The notes beneath the pieces were generated by a model that saw nothing but the letters and a program-made list of their open reading frames with translations, was not told the DNA's origin and ran no database searches. Positions 47,424 to 57,374 of a stretch of DNA of 64,000 nt are shown here, in pieces (within the stretch, counting starts at the first letter, position 1; the number at the start of each line of letters is the position of its first letter). Made by a program: the position numbers and the translations under genes. This stretch comes from Methanobrevibacter millerae (GTDB lineage: Archaea > Methanobacteriota > Methanobacteria > Methanobacteriales > Methanobacteriaceae). The stretch spans positions 186,001-250,000 of the forward strand of contig NZ_CP011266.1 of assembly GCF_001477655.1 (NCBI RefSeq), in the 5' to 3' direction.

Positions 47424-48680
47424 ATGTTAAATGCTAATACTTATGTTACGAGTCAAGAAGGTATTGGTGGATCTATTAGAAACCAATATGAAGATTTTTA
47501 TGTTGAAGAAATTCCTGAGTTAATTCCAACAGGTGAAGGCCCAAACGTATGGGTTTGGATTGAAAAAATTGGAAGAACAACTCTTGATGTTGTTTTAGAT
47601 ATCGCTCGTGATTTACATATTGACAGAAAAAGAATGGGTTTTGCAGGAATGAAGGATAAAAAGGCCCTTACTCGTCAATGGATTTGTATTGCAAACATGG
47701 ATTCAGAAGAACAGTTCAGACAAGTTGAAAACCTGGATATTTACAAAACTGATTTTTTAAAGATTACTCGTGGACGTAAAAAACTTAGAATGGGTCAGCT
47801 TAAAGGAAATAAATTCAGAATTCTCATTCGTGATTTGGATGACATTGAAAAAAGTGCAGATATTGCAAATGATGTTTTAAAGGAATTGGAAGTTACTGGT
47901 GTTCCTAATTATTTCGGTTGGCAGCGTTTCGGCAGGCCAAGGACCAACACTCATCTTGTAGGTGAGGCATTAATTCATAATGATTTGGCTGAAGCGGTTA
48001 GAATATATGTTGGAAATCCTTCAGAAGATGAAAGCCTGGAAAATCAGAAGGCAAGACAGGCTTATGATGACGGTGATTTGGAAAAATCTTTGGAATTGAT
48101 GGGTAAAGGAATGCGTTATGAAAAAATGATCGTCCGTCAGTTGATTAAAGATTCCAAAAAAGGAGAATTGGATGATAAGGCATATATGAATGCTATTCAT
48201 GCACTTCCAAAACCATTACAAAGAATGTTTGTCCATGCTTATCAATCTTACTTGTTTAATGATGTTGTAAGCCGTCGTGTTGAAATGGGAATCAATAAAT
48301 ACATTGAAGGAGACATCATTATTGATAATGATGAAAATATTGTTCGTGATAAGACTTCTGATGAATATCAGGAAATGATTGATAATTTTGAAGTTAATCC
48401 GACAGTTCCATTGTTTGGTACAAAAGTTCCTTTTGCCGGTGGTGAAGTTGGTGAAATGGAAAAATCAGTTCTTGAAAGTTATGGTCTTGAAAAAAGTGAT
48501 TTTGAAGTTCCGAAAATGCCTAGATTAGGAAGCCATGGTCTTAGACGTGCTCTTCGTTTTCAAGTTTGGGATGCATCTGCCAAGGCAACTGACGAAGGTG
48601 TCCTGGCTGAATTTTCAATCAATAAAGGTTCATATGCAACAGCAGTTTTACGTGAAGTAATGAAAAAGGATGTTGTTTAA
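47424..48680 (+). CDS. truD: tRNA pseudouridine(13) synthase TruD
   Basis: A 418-residue pseudouridine synthase. The N-terminal IRNQYEDFYVEEIPEL, the catalytic-aspartate segment GFAGMKDKKALTRQW, the NYFGWQRFGRPRTNTH motif and the C-terminal SHGLRRALRF are TruD marks, with the TRUD insertion in between. The ATG at 47424 is 19 bases after the tRNA-Arg gene; a longer in-frame reading would start inside the tRNA and was rejected. Co-transcription with the tRNA is likely. Confidence 0.95.
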   Translation: MLNANTYVTSQEGIGGSIRNQYEDFYVEEIPELIPTGEGPNVWVWIEKIGRTTLDVVLDIARDLHIDRKRMGFAGMKDKKALTRQWICIANMDSEEQFRQVENLDIYKTDFLKITRGRKKLRMGQLKGNKFRILIRDLDDIEKSADIANDVLKELEVTGVPNYFGWQRFGRPRTNTHLVGEALIHNDLAEAVRIYVGNPSEDESLENQKARQAYDDGDLEKSLELMGKGMRYEKMIVRQLIKDSKKGELDDKAYMNAIHALPKPLQRMFVHAYQSYLFNDVVSRRVEMGINKYIEGDIIIDNDENIVRDKTSDEYQEMIDNFEVNPTVPLFGTKVPFAGGEVGEMEKSVLESYGLEKSDFEVPKMPRLGSHGLRRALRFQVWDASAKATDEGVLAEFSINKGSYATAVLREVMKKDVV

Positions 48681-48731
48681 TTTTATTTTTTACTTATTTT
48701 TTAAATACTACTTTTAACATATTATTTCATA

Positions 48732-49121
48732 ATGATAGAATGTAGAAATATTGCAAAAGGAAAAGGAAAAGGAGAATTGATTGTCAGTTCTGAACCAATT
48801 AGTTTTCTTGGTGGGGTAAACCCTGAAAATGGTGAAGTCATAGACCCTAATCATGAATTAAAAGGTCAAATAATTAAGGATAAGGTTTTATTCATTCCTG
48901 GAGGAAAAGGTTCTACAGTGGGTTCTTATGTAATCTTTCAAATGATGAAAAATAATACTGCTCCAAAGGCAATAATCTGTCTTAATGCAGAACCTATTAT
49001 TGCTACTGGTGCAATAATGTCTGATATTCCAATGGTTGATTCACCTGCTGATACTAAAGAATTGGTTAATGGTACTTTCGTTGAAGTAGACGGGGATAAT
49101 GGAACCATTGAGATTTTATAG
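48732..49121 (+). CDS. Aconitase X swivel domain, phosphomevalonate dehydratase small subunit
   Basis: A 129-residue protein of the DUF126/aconitase X small-subunit family. It begins [15 protein letters not shown] and contains [22 protein letters not shown] and [14 protein letters not shown], with SPAD near the end. In archaea this subunit pairs with a larger iron-sulfur subunit to dehydrate mevalonate 5-phosphate in the archaeal isoprenoid pathway. The large subunit is not adjacent here. The ATG has no clear ribosome binding site. The amidohydrolase gene follows after 8 bases. Confidence 0.88.
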   Translation: MIECRNIAKGKGKGELIVSSEPISFLGGVNPENGEVIDPNHELKGQIIKDKVLFIPGGKGSTVGSYVIFQMMKNNTAPKAIICLNAEPIIATGAIMSDIPMVDSPADTKELVNGTFVEVDGDNGTIEIL

Positions 49122-49129
49122 TGATTTAA

Positions 49130-50362
49130 ATGCAAACCCTAATTGAAAATGTAAATATTATTAATCCTGATGATGAGTTTAAAGACAATCAGAATATTTT
49201 AATTGAGGGAAAATATATCAAGGAAATTTCTTCATCTAAAATTAATACTCGAGAAAATGTTAAAATCATTGATGGTGAAAGTAAGTATGTTTTACCGGGA
49301 TTCATTGATTGTCACACACATATTTTAGCTAAAGGCTTTCACAAAGAAGAAAATATGGCAAATCCTTTAGCGATTCATTTTTATAATGCTGTTCCTCATG
49401 GAAAACAGACAATTAACGCTGGAGTTACTACAATTAGGGATTGTGGATCTGCTGATTTTGGAGTAAAGCTTGCTCAACAAAGGGGATTATTCACTGCACC
49501 CAAACTGGAAATCTGTGTTACTCCTCTGGTCATGACTGGAGGCCATTTTGACTTGATGCTTCCTTCAGGATTTGATATGGAAATAATATATCCGGGATTT
49601 CCTAAGGGAAGATGTGATGGTCCAGCAGAAGTTTTAAAGAAAACTCGTGAGGTTAAAAGGGCAGGTGCAGACTTTATAAAAGTGATGTGCAGTGGTGGTG
49701 TTTTAACCACAAACACTTCACCTGAATTTTCACAATTTAATTTGGAAGAGTTAAAAACTATTGTTGGGGAAGCAAAAAATACTAATTCCAAAGTTTCTGC
49801 TCATTGCCATAGTTTGGAAGGAATCAATAAATGTATTGATGCAGGATTTTCTTCAATCGAGCATGGAACTTTCATTGATGCTTCAACATCTAAAAAAATG
49901 GCTGAAAATAATGTTACATTAGTTCCAACATTGTTAGTTCATCAATACCTGTATGAAAATGGTTTTCCTAAATGGGATAATTATGCTGATGAGAAATTGG
50001 CTAAATTAAAGGAAATAATTAAAGTTCACAAGGAAAACATTAAATTTGCTTATGATGAAGGAGTTAATATCGTAATGGGAACTGATAGTGGAGTTATTCC
50101 TCATGGCCATAATCTAAAAGAGTTAATTAATTTGGTTGATTTGGGAATGAAACCAAAAGAGGCTATTGCTTCAGCCACTACAAAGGCTGCAGAATTTTTA
50201 GGAAGAGATGACATTGGATCTATTTATGAAGGCAAATGTGCAGATATGATTTTTGTTGAAAGAAATCCGATAATTGATATTGAATTATTAACTGATCCAA
50301 ATAATATCACGGGAGTTATTCAAGATGGTAAAGAAGTTAAAAATAGATGTGGAGTTATGTAG
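49130..50362 (+). CDS. Metal-dependent amidohydrolase (prolidase/imidazolonepropionase-like)
   Basis: A 410-residue TIM-barrel hydrolase. The metal ligands are in DCHTHIL, IKVMCSGG (lysine, near residue 180), SAHCHSLEG, IEHGTF and MGTDSGVIPHGHN. A beta-sandwich domain is formed by both ends, LIENVNIINPDD and ADMIFVERNPIID. Similar proteins cleave cyclic imides or Xaa-Pro dipeptides; the substrate here is unknown. The 3' end overlaps the ferredoxin-nitroreductase gene by 38 bases, so they are co-expressed. Confidence 0.88.
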   Translation: MQTLIENVNIINPDDEFKDNQNILIEGKYIKEISSSKINTRENVKIIDGESKYVLPGFIDCHTHILAKGFHKEENMANPLAIHFYNAVPHGKQTINAGVTTIRDCGSADFGVKLAQQRGLFTAPKLEICVTPLVMTGGHFDLMLPSGFDMEIIYPGFPKGRCDGPAEVLKKTREVKRAGADFIKVMCSGGVLTTNTSPEFSQFNLEELKTIVGEAKNTNSKVSAHCHSLEGINKCIDAGFSSIEHGTFIDASTSKKMAENNVTLVPTLLVHQYLYENGFPKWDNYADEKLAKLKEIIKVHKENIKFAYDEGVNIVMGTDSGVIPHGHNLKELINLVDLGMKPKEAIASATTKAAEFLGRDDIGSIYEGKCADMIFVERNPIIDIELLTDPNNITGVIQDGKEVKNRCGVM

Positions 50363-51122
50363 TGGATGCAAGCTATGTAAGTCTGTATGTATAAGAGATA
50401 ATATTGAAATTGATGAAACAGCTTATGAATTGGAAAGCAACTGTTTTGACTGTGGGCATTGTATGGCAGTTTGTCCTGAAGGTGCTATTACTCTGGTCAA
50501 ATATGAAAATCAAATGGATATGGTCGAAGAATATAACGCACGCCAAATTCCTGTTAGTTATGATGATTTACTTCAATTTTTAAAGCAAAGAAGATCTATT
50601 CGCTGGTTTAAAAATAAAAAAGTGGATAAAGATACTTTTGATAAATTATTTAAGGGAGCTTATTATTCTCCTTCAGCTCAAAACCAGCAGGATGTCGAAT
50701 TTGTTGTTTTGGATGAAAAACTGGACGAGTTTATGGACTTGGTATATGATATAATCAAAGTTCAGGAAGATGAATTTTTCAGAATTAAGGAATTCGGTGA
50801 TTATTTAAAGGATAAATCATCTAAAGAATTTCATCCATTACTTTGGGAAGGTACTCAGCTTATTTTAACATTTTCAACAGATAAAACTAGTGCAGTAATC
50901 GCAAATACTCGTTTGGAATTGTTGGCATACTCTTTGGGATTAGGTGGCTTTTATTCACTGTTTATTTTAAAAGCTGATGAAATCGACCATGATAAACTAA
51001 TGGAATTTTTCCCAGATATAAATAAGGATAAGCATATGTACTCCTCTTTTATAATCGGATATCCTAAAAAAAGATTTAGGCGTACTGTGCCTCATGATGA
51101 AATTAACATAACTTTCATGTAA
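50325..51122 (+). CDS. Ferredoxin-nitroreductase fusion protein
   Basis: A 265-residue protein. Two [4Fe-4S] motifs occupy the N-terminus (CSGCKLCKSVC at about residues 12-22, CFDCGHCMAVCPEG near residue 40). A nitroreductase-fold FMN domain follows from about residue 85, with RRSIRWFKNKKV and the flavin segments YSPSAQNQQ and LLAYSLGLGGFY. Electrons probably pass from the clusters to FMN. The ATG at 50325 lies inside the amidohydrolase gene, with GGGAG upstream; a later start would lose the first cluster. Confidence 0.9.
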   Translation: MVKKLKIDVELCSGCKLCKSVCIRDNIEIDETAYELESNCFDCGHCMAVCPEGAITLVKYENQMDMVEEYNARQIPVSYDDLLQFLKQRRSIRWFKNKKVDKDTFDKLFKGAYYSPSAQNQQDVEFVVLDEKLDEFMDLVYDIIKVQEDEFFRIKEFGDYLKDKSSKEFHPLLWEGTQLILTFSTDKTSAVIANTRLELLAYSLGLGGFYSLFILKADEIDHDKLMEFFPDINKDKHMYSSFIIGYPKKRFRRTVPHDEINITFM

Positions 51123-51191
51123 ATTTTGTCATACCTAAACTTTATTAATTATTTTTTTATATATTATAATCAATATTGTGGTTGTGATATT

Positions 51192-53675
51192 ATGGCAAAG
51201 CTAAAAGACATGGATGTTCCAATTGAAGGTATGCATTGTGCTTCCTGTGTTTTAAGTGTTAATAAAACATTTGAATGTGAAGAAGGTGTGGAAGCAGTTG
51301 ATGCAGATTTGGCTTCAAATAAACTCCATATTACAGTCAATCCTAAAAAGATGACATATGATGAAATGGATTCAATAGTTAAAAATTTAGGCTTTGAATT
51401 GCATTGTGATGAAGTTACATTGAGAATCGATGGAATGCATTGTGCCTCTTGTACAATGAATGTAGAAAATTTTTTAATTCGTTTGGATGGTATCTTTGAC
51501 GTTAAAGCTGATTTGACTTCTGGAACCGCTCGCATAAGATATGACAAGTCAAAAGTCACAATTGATGATATGGAAGCCGTCATCAATAATTTGGGTTTTG
51601 AACTTTTAGGAATTGACGGTCAAACAGAAATCGATGAGGAAGAGTTATATCAGCAGGATTTAAAAAGTAAAAGAAACCGTATTATTGTCGGTTTGTTCTT
51701 TTCAGCTATTCTGATGATTTTAATGTATAGTATGTGGGATCCATTAATGGGATTAACTCACCAGATACATGAGTCTACAGGAATAGATATCTCTTCAATG
51801 GGGCTCCTTTCATTGCTCATAAGTATTTTCCCATTTTTATATGTTTCACTTCCAATTTTAAAAGCAGGAATCAACGGATTAATGCATAAGAACTTGAATA
51901 TGGATGTAATGTATTCTATGGGTATTATTGTCGCTTATGGATCAAGTATTTTAGGAACTTTTGGTATTGTTTTAGACCATACTTTCATGTTTTATGAATC
52001 TGCAGTAATGCTTCCTTCATTTTTAATGATTGGAAGATATTTGGAAGCAAAAGCTAAAAAGAAAACATCTGATTCAATTCGTGAATTGATTGGACTTCAG
52101 CCAACAGTTGCCACATTGGTTGAGCTTGATGAAAATAATGAAATATTATCACAAAAAGAAGTGCAGATTGCTGAAATCAATTTGGAAGATAAGCTTTTAG
52201 TAAAACCTGGTGATAAGATACCTGTTGATGGTAAGGTCATCGGAGGAGAGTCTTATGTTGATGAATCCATGATTAATGGTGAACCTATTCCAAAAGTTAA
52301 AAAAGACGGGGAAGAAGTTTTTGCAGGTACCATTAACCAGGATGGAGTTTTAATTATCAGTGCTTTAAAAATCGGTTCAGAAACTGTTCTCTCTAATATT
52401 ATCCGTTTAGTTGAAAAGGCACAATCTTCAAGACCACCAGTCCAGAAATTCGCAAATACTATTGTCTCTTACTTCATACCAGTTATTTTAACAATTGCAA
52501 TTATTGTGTTCTGCATATGGTACTTTGTTTTAGGAGCAACATTGCTCTTTTCATTGACTTGTCTGATATCCATTTTGGTTGTCGCTTGTCCTTGTGCTTT
52601 AGGTTTGGCTACTCCAACTGCAGTTACTGTGGGCGTTGGAAGGGCAGCTGAGTTTGGTATTCTGATTAAAAATGGAGATACTTTGGAAAATGCAGGCCAA
52701 ATCGATGTTGCTGCATTTGATAAGACTGGTACAATCACTGAAGGTAAACCTGAGGTGGATGATGTAATCGCTTATGGCATTTCTGAAGAGGAACTGATAA
52801 CTCTTGCAGCATCCGTTGAACAAAATTCCAACCATCCTATTGCAAAAGCTATTGTAAGAAAAGCTGAAGGTTTGGAATTGTTGAATACAGTTGATTTTGA
52901 AAATGTGACTGGTAAGGGTATTAAAGCAGTCATTGACGGCAGGACGGTTTTGGCCGGAAACAAATCTTTGATGGAAAGCAATGATGTTGAAATATCTGAT
53001 GATATATTGGACACTTTCAATAATCTGGAAAATCAAAGCAAAACAATAATTCTTTTAGCAGTCGATGAGCATGTCCGTGGAATTTTAAGTCTTTCTGATA
53101 AAGTCAAACAAAATTCTAAAAGAACCATTGAAGAATTGCATAAGATGGGTGTCGAAACATACATGTTAACAGGTGACAATGAAAGTACAGCACTATCAGT
53201 TGCAGAGGAAGTTGGAATTGATAATGTAAAAGCAGGAATACTTCCTGAAAACAAGTTGGATATCGTTAAGGATATTCAATCAAATGGTTCTAAAAAGGTA
53301 TTGTTCACGGGTGATGGTATCAATGATGCTCCTGCATTAACACAGGCCGATATTGGTGTTGCAATGGGTAACGGAACAGACATTGCAATGGAAAGTGGTG
53401 ATGTTGTAGTGATGGAGGGCGATTTGGAAAATGTTGTTGCTGCAGTGCAATTCTCCAAAAAGGTCATGAGAAGAATAAAGGAAAATATATTCTGGGCATT
53501 CGCATACAATTCAATATTAATTCCTGTCGCTGCCGGAGTATTATATCCTAACTTTGGAATCATGTTCAAACCTGAACTGGCTGGTTTGGCAATGGCTTTA
53601 AGTTCTGTGACAGTTATTTCTCTTTCACTATTGCTTAAACGTTACGTGCCACCTATAAAAAAAGCAAAAAATTAA
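51192..53675 (+). CDS. copA: Copper-translocating P-type ATPase
   Basis: An 827-residue P1B ATPase with two N-terminal metal-binding domains, each with GMHCASC (about residues 11-17 and 81-87). Eight membrane helices surround the CPC ion site in VVACPCALGLATP. The phosphorylated aspartate is in DKTGTITEG, with the TGDN and GDGINDAPAL hinge motifs. Copper(I) export is the likely role. The ATG at 51192 follows GTGAT. The end shares a hairpin terminator with the convergent flavin oxidoreductase gene. Confidence 0.95.
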   Translation: MAKLKDMDVPIEGMHCASCVLSVNKTFECEEGVEAVDADLASNKLHITVNPKKMTYDEMDSIVKNLGFELHCDEVTLRIDGMHCASCTMNVENFLIRLDGIFDVKADLTSGTARIRYDKSKVTIDDMEAVINNLGFELLGIDGQTEIDEEELYQQDLKSKRNRIIVGLFFSAILMILMYSMWDPLMGLTHQIHESTGIDISSMGLLSLLISIFPFLYVSLPILKAGINGLMHKNLNMDVMYSMGIIVAYGSSILGTFGIVLDHTFMFYESAVMLPSFLMIGRYLEAKAKKKTSDSIRELIGLQPTVATLVELDENNEILSQKEVQIAEINLEDKLLVKPGDKIPVDGKVIGGESYVDESMINGEPIPKVKKDGEEVFAGTINQDGVLIISALKIGSETVLSNIIRLVEKAQSSRPPVQKFANTIVSYFIPVILTIAIIVFCIWYFVLGATLLFSLTCLISILVVACPCALGLATPTAVTVGVGRAAEFGILIKNGDTLENAGQIDVAAFDKTGTITEGKPEVDDVIAYGISEEELITLAASVEQNSNHPIAKAIVRKAEGLELLNTVDFENVTGKGIKAVIDGRTVLAGNKSLMESNDVEISDDILDTFNNLENQSKTIILLAVDEHVRGILSLSDKVKQNSKRTIEELHKMGVETYMLTGDNESTALSVAEEVGIDNVKAGILPENKLDIVKDIQSNGSKKVLFTGDGINDAPALTQADIGVAMGNGTDIAMESGDVVVMEGDLENVVAAVQFSKKVMRRIKENIFWAFAYNSILIPVAAGVLYPNFGIMFKPELAGLAMALSSVTVISLSLLLKRYVPPIKKAKN

Positions 53676-53703
53676 TTGATTTAATTATCAATTAATCTTT
53701 TTT
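53671..53703. terminator. Perfect 10-base hairpin, bidirectional terminator
   Basis: ATTAATTGAT (53671-53680) pairs with ATCAATTAAT (53687-53696) around TTAATT, followed by a T-run and preceded by an A-run. It spans the copA stop codon and ends at the stop of the convergent flavin oxidoreductase gene. Confidence 0.6.
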
Positions 53704-54707
53704 TAATCTTCGTATTGGAAACATCTGCTTTCCTTTTTAGAGTAACAGTTGTTGCAACCTTTACATCGGGATGTTCCTTCACCATTTTCTTTCCATTCGG
53801 CTAAAAAATCAGCCTCTGCAACAAAAGGTTTGGAAAGTGACATAAACTCAACATTTGAAGAGTTTAATATGTTGTTCATTGTTTTCATGTCTCTTAAATT
53901 GCCTGCAAGAATAACGGGTATGTCAATTTCTTCAGCCAATTTATTTGCATAGTCTAAAAATACATGCTTTTCGGCAGCATCATATTTCATTGAAATGGTT
54001 CTTCCTGTAATTTGGATGCTGTCCGCACCATTTTCCGCCAATAATTTGGCCATTTTCATACTTTCTTCTTGTGTTAAACCCCCGTTTCTCACATCTTCAA
54101 TGTTTATTCTGCAGCTGACATGAAATCCAATGCTTTTTTTAATTAATTGGATTATTTCAAGAACAATTCTTAATCTGTTTAAAGTATTTCCACCGTATTT
54201 GTCTTCTCTTTGGTTGAAATATGGGTTGGTGAACCTTGATAAATAAAAATTGTTTCCCATATTTATTTGAATGCCGTCAAATCCAGCAAATGAAAACTTT
54301 TTGGCAACCATGATAACTTCCGCCTGAAGTTTTCTTATTCCTTCAATAGTAAGGTCATTAGGTTCCGCCTTTTGATTATCTCCATCATCAAAGTAAAAGA
54401 ATGCTAATTGACCTAAAATAGGTACATCGTGGTTATGGCAGATATCGGTTATTTGTTTATAATCTTTAATAAATCCTCTGTAGTTGATATTTGTTGAATA
54501 TTCATAGAAACGGTCTTTTGGATCAAATGCAAACATTTCAGATAAGATTAAACCAACACCGCTTTTTGCCATTTTTTCATATCTGTCAAAGACTTCTTCG
54601 GATAAAAATCCTCCATCTTCAGTTTGTCTTTCCCAGGCTCCTGTTCTAATAATTCTGCTGTTAAGATTAAATTCTCCAAATTTGCATTTATCAAAAATAT
54701 CCTTCAT
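53703..54707 (-). CDS. NADH:flavin oxidoreductase (Old Yellow Enzyme family)
   Basis: A 334-residue FMN TIM-barrel protein. It begins FDKCKFGEFNLNSRIIRTG and has GLILSEMFAF, the FDGIQINMGNNFYLSRFTNP active-site region, GGNTLNRLRIVLEII and VILAGNLRDMKTM with the phosphate site. It ends in a small cysteine cluster, CKGCNNCYSKKESRC, which resembles the 4Fe-4S motif of longer relatives although the C-terminal FAD domain is missing. The hydride acceptor is unknown. Confidence 0.88.
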   Translation of the reverse strand: MKDIFDKCKFGEFNLNSRIIRTGAWERQTEDGGFLSEEVFDRYEKMAKSGVGLILSEMFAFDPKDRFYEYSTNINYRGFIKDYKQITDICHNHDVPILGQLAFFYFDDGDNQKAEPNDLTIEGIRKLQAEVIMVAKKFSFAGFDGIQINMGNNFYLSRFTNPYFNQREDKYGGNTLNRLRIVLEIIQLIKKSIGFHVSCRINIEDVRNGGLTQEESMKMAKLLAENGADSIQITGRTISMKYDAAEKHVFLDYANKLAEEIDIPVILAGNLRDMKTMNNILNSSNVEFMSLSKPFVAEADFLAEWKENGEGTSRCKGCNNCYSKKESRCFQYED

Positions 54708-54777
54708 ATAACTCTCTCCTAATATAAGTTTGAAATTAAAAAAATAAAAAGTATTAAGTTAGTTTAAACTACCTTAA

Positions 54778-55635
54778 TTATTCTAATTCAACTTTTAATT
54801 TTCCAAGTTTTGGTGCAAGGAAATTATAAGATAAAGCAATTAACATTGCTGCTATAAAAGCACAAACAAATCCAATTAACACATCAACTAATGCATTAAA
54901 TATTGGAACACTGCTAATCACCAATATTGCTGCTATGATAATGTTTAAAATAAGACTAATTGCACCTATAGCTATTGCAAAGTTTAATGGAGTAATTGAA
55001 TCAAGTTGTGTTAAATTATTTTTTTCACTGAGTTTTACAAGTATTTCCCGATTGCTACTTGCTAAAATGTTGTAGATGTAGACTCCAAGTAATGTAAATA
55101 CTGATACTATGATTACAGATCCTAAAATTCCTACTGCAATTGTCATTGGATTGGAAATTAGCATCATTGTCTGATACATTACTGTTGCAATTCCTGTTTG
55201 TGCGGAATACATAAGCAGTGTCATGAATGAACTTAAAATTAATGGGAGTATTAAGGAAGTTGCCAAGTACATGACAAGTATCATTATTAAAGTTATAAAT
55301 CCAACAAGCAATCCTGTTTCCTTAGCTGAAATGCTTTTAATTGAATCTTCTTCAATATCAAATTTAATGAATCCCAATCTTTTTGATAGTACATTATAAA
55401 GATATCCAGTTGAAAAGTTTACGAAAATGTTGCTTATCATGGTTCCAAAGACTATTGTTGGAAAGATATAAATCATTACTCCAAAACTGTTTGGAACAGA
55501 AACAGCAAATAATCCTACAATTATTATAGCTATTACTATGGATATTAATGTTGCAACGCCCGTTGATATTATTGTATAAGAAGACAAATCAATGGATTTT
55601 AATTCTTTTATTGCCATTTTATCACTTAAAACCAA
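54778..55635 (-). CDS. Multi-pass membrane protein of unknown function
   Basis: A 285-residue protein with six or seven membrane helices and a short cytoplasmic start (MVLSDKMAIKELKSIDL). The two halves have similar spacing, suggesting an internal duplication, and GFVCAFIAAMLIALSYNFLA closes the last helix. I recognise no family with confidence. Its start overlaps the purB stop by 10 bases, so it is translated from the purB message; an internal ATG at residue 7 would avoid most of the overlap. Confidence 0.7.
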   Translation of the reverse strand: MVLSDKMAIKELKSIDLSSYTIISTGVATLISIVIAIIIVGLFAVSVPNSFGVMIYIFPTIVFGTMISNIFVNFSTGYLYNVLSKRLGFIKFDIEEDSIKSISAKETGLLVGFITLIMILVMYLATSLILPLILSSFMTLLMYSAQTGIATVMYQTMMLISNPMTIAVGILGSVIIVSVFTLLGVYIYNILASSNREILVKLSEKNNLTQLDSITPLNFAIAIGAISLILNIIIAAILVISSVPIFNALVDVLIGFVCAFIAAMLIALSYNFLAPKLGKLKVELE

Positions 55636-56975
55636 TTTTTAGAGTCTTCCAATAATTCATCAATGATTATTTCAATTGATCCTGTATATGTGTGCGGATC
55701 CATTATTTTTTCAACATCTGCTTCAGTCAGGTATTTTTGAACTTCTTCGTCTTCTAAAATGAGTTCTCCAAGTAATAATTTTTCTTTGTTAGCTTTAATG
55801 GCATTTTTTCTTACAATTCCGTATGCGGTTTGTTTACCCATTCCTGCTCTTGTAAGTTCGGCCATTAATCTTTCAGCCATGATTAATCCGTTAGTGAAGT
55901 TCAAGTTTCTTTCAATATTCTCGTCATAGAATACTAAATTGTTCATTAATTTGATTGTTAAGTTTAAGATGTAATCAGTTAAGATACAGCTTTCCGGAAA
56001 CATTATTCTTTCACAGGATGAGTTGGTTAAGTCTCTTTCATGCCATAACGGGTTGTTGTCGAGAGCTGCATTGACAAATGATTTTACTATTCTTGCAACA
56101 CCACATATTCTTTCAGCGGTAATCGGATTCATTTTATGTGGCATAGTACTGCTTCCGACCTGTTTTTCAGGATCAAAATATTCTCCAACTTCCATTATTT
56201 CAGTTCTTTGCAGGCTTCTGATTTCTAAAGCAATTTTATCTAAAGTTGAAGCGATGTTAGCTAATGTTGATATGAATTCAACATGATTGTCTCTTTGAAC
56301 AACTTGGTTTGTAATTTTAGCAGCTGGCAAGTCCAAGATACGTGCAACAGTTTTATGGATTTTCCAACCGTCAGTTCCTAATGCTGCTGTTGTTCCTACT
56401 GCTCCATCCATCATTGCAACACATACATTAGCTCTTGCATGTTCCAATCTTTCATATTGTCTGTGAAGTTCATCGGCCCAGAGTGCGAATTTCATTCCGT
56501 ATGTTGTTGGAAGTGCATGTTGACCATGAGTACGTCCGATACAGACTTTCATTTTATTTTCTTCAGCTAAATCAAGCATTATTTTAGTTAATTTTTCTAC
56601 TTTTTCTTCTAAAACATCTATTGAGTCACGGATAAGCAATGAATTTGAGCTGTCTACGATATCATTTGAAGTTGCTCCAAAGTGAACATATTCTCCTGCT
56701 CCATTTTCACAAACTTCAGTAATTCCTTTGGATAATGCTGCAATGTCGTGATTAGTTTCAGCTTCAATTGCTTTAACTCTGTCTAATTTAACATATTTGG
56801 TGTTGGCTTTACTTGCAATTTCATCAGCAACTTCTTTTGGAATTATTCCTAATTCTCCTTCTGCCTGTGCAAGTGCGGATTCAATGTCCAACATTCTTTG
56901 TAACTTGTTTTCTTCTTCCCAGATTTTTTTCATTTCGGGAGTACCATACCTAAATTCAATTGGGTGTATAGCCAT
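55626..56975 (-). CDS. purB: Adenylosuccinate lyase
   Basis: A 449-residue fumarase-superfamily enzyme acting twice in purine synthesis. The early IEFRYGTPEMKKIWEEEN, TSNDIVDSS, GRTHGQHALPTTYG with its catalytic His, and the superfamily signature GSSTMPHKMNPITAE near residue 270 are all present. The ATG at 56975 is preceded by a short AT-rich promoter region. The length is normal. A membrane protein gene overlaps its 3' end. Confidence 0.96.
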   Translation of the reverse strand: MAIHPIEFRYGTPEMKKIWEEENKLQRMLDIESALAQAEGELGIIPKEVADEIASKANTKYVKLDRVKAIEAETNHDIAALSKGITEVCENGAGEYVHFGATSNDIVDSSNSLLIRDSIDVLEEKVEKLTKIMLDLAEENKMKVCIGRTHGQHALPTTYGMKFALWADELHRQYERLEHARANVCVAMMDGAVGTTAALGTDGWKIHKTVARILDLPAAKITNQVVQRDNHVEFISTLANIASTLDKIALEIRSLQRTEIMEVGEYFDPEKQVGSSTMPHKMNPITAERICGVARIVKSFVNAALDNNPLWHERDLTNSSCERIMFPESCILTDYILNLTIKLMNNLVFYDENIERNLNFTNGLIMAERLMAELTRAGMGKQTAYGIVRKNAIKANKEKLLLGELILEDEEVQKYLTEADVEKIMDPHTYTGSIEIIIDELLEDSKNWF

Positions 56976-57170
56976 TTTTTATCATCTCATTTAATTTATA
57001 AATATTATATATATTTTTCATTGTATATTATTAAAGTTTGACATTGAATTTTTTTTAATCAACAATCTTTTTTAGTATTATCATCATTGTTATGGGTAAT
57101 AACATTTATATATAAAATTAAAAATATATTTGAATAATAATAATTTTTTAATATATGTATGGGTGATTAT

Positions 57171-57374
57171 TTGGAAACGAAAATAAGGGAATTTCGCCAA
57201 AAGAAAGGTTTAACTCAGCAAGAATTGGCTGATGCCGTGGGAGTCACTCGTCAAACTATAAATGCTTTAGAAAATGCTAGATACAACCCTTCTTTGTTAT
57301 TGGCTTATAATATTACAAAAGTCTTGGACCAGGAAAGTATTGAGGATGTTTTTATCATTGATGGAGGTAATTAA
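57171..57374 (+). CDS. HTH XRE-family transcriptional regulator
   Basis: A 67-residue single-domain Cro/C1-type regulator: [28 protein letters not shown] with the recognition helix [11 protein letters not shown]. Related small regulators often control adjacent membrane proteins. I place the start at TTG 57171 because GGTGAT ends three bases before it, the local rule; the ATG at 57159 would put the binding site inside the gene. The DUF4013 gene begins at the next base after the stop, so both are one unit. Confidence 0.88.
   Translation: METKIREFRQKKGLTQQELADAVGVTRQTINALENARYNPSLLLAYNITKVLDQESIEDVFIIDGGN

Noticed and set aside
53703-54707. Flavin oxidoreductase as part of the SirTM system, since such enzymes occur in some bacterial SirTM operons
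   Set aside because: It lies about 20 kb away on the other strand between unrelated genes; nothing links it to the pair.
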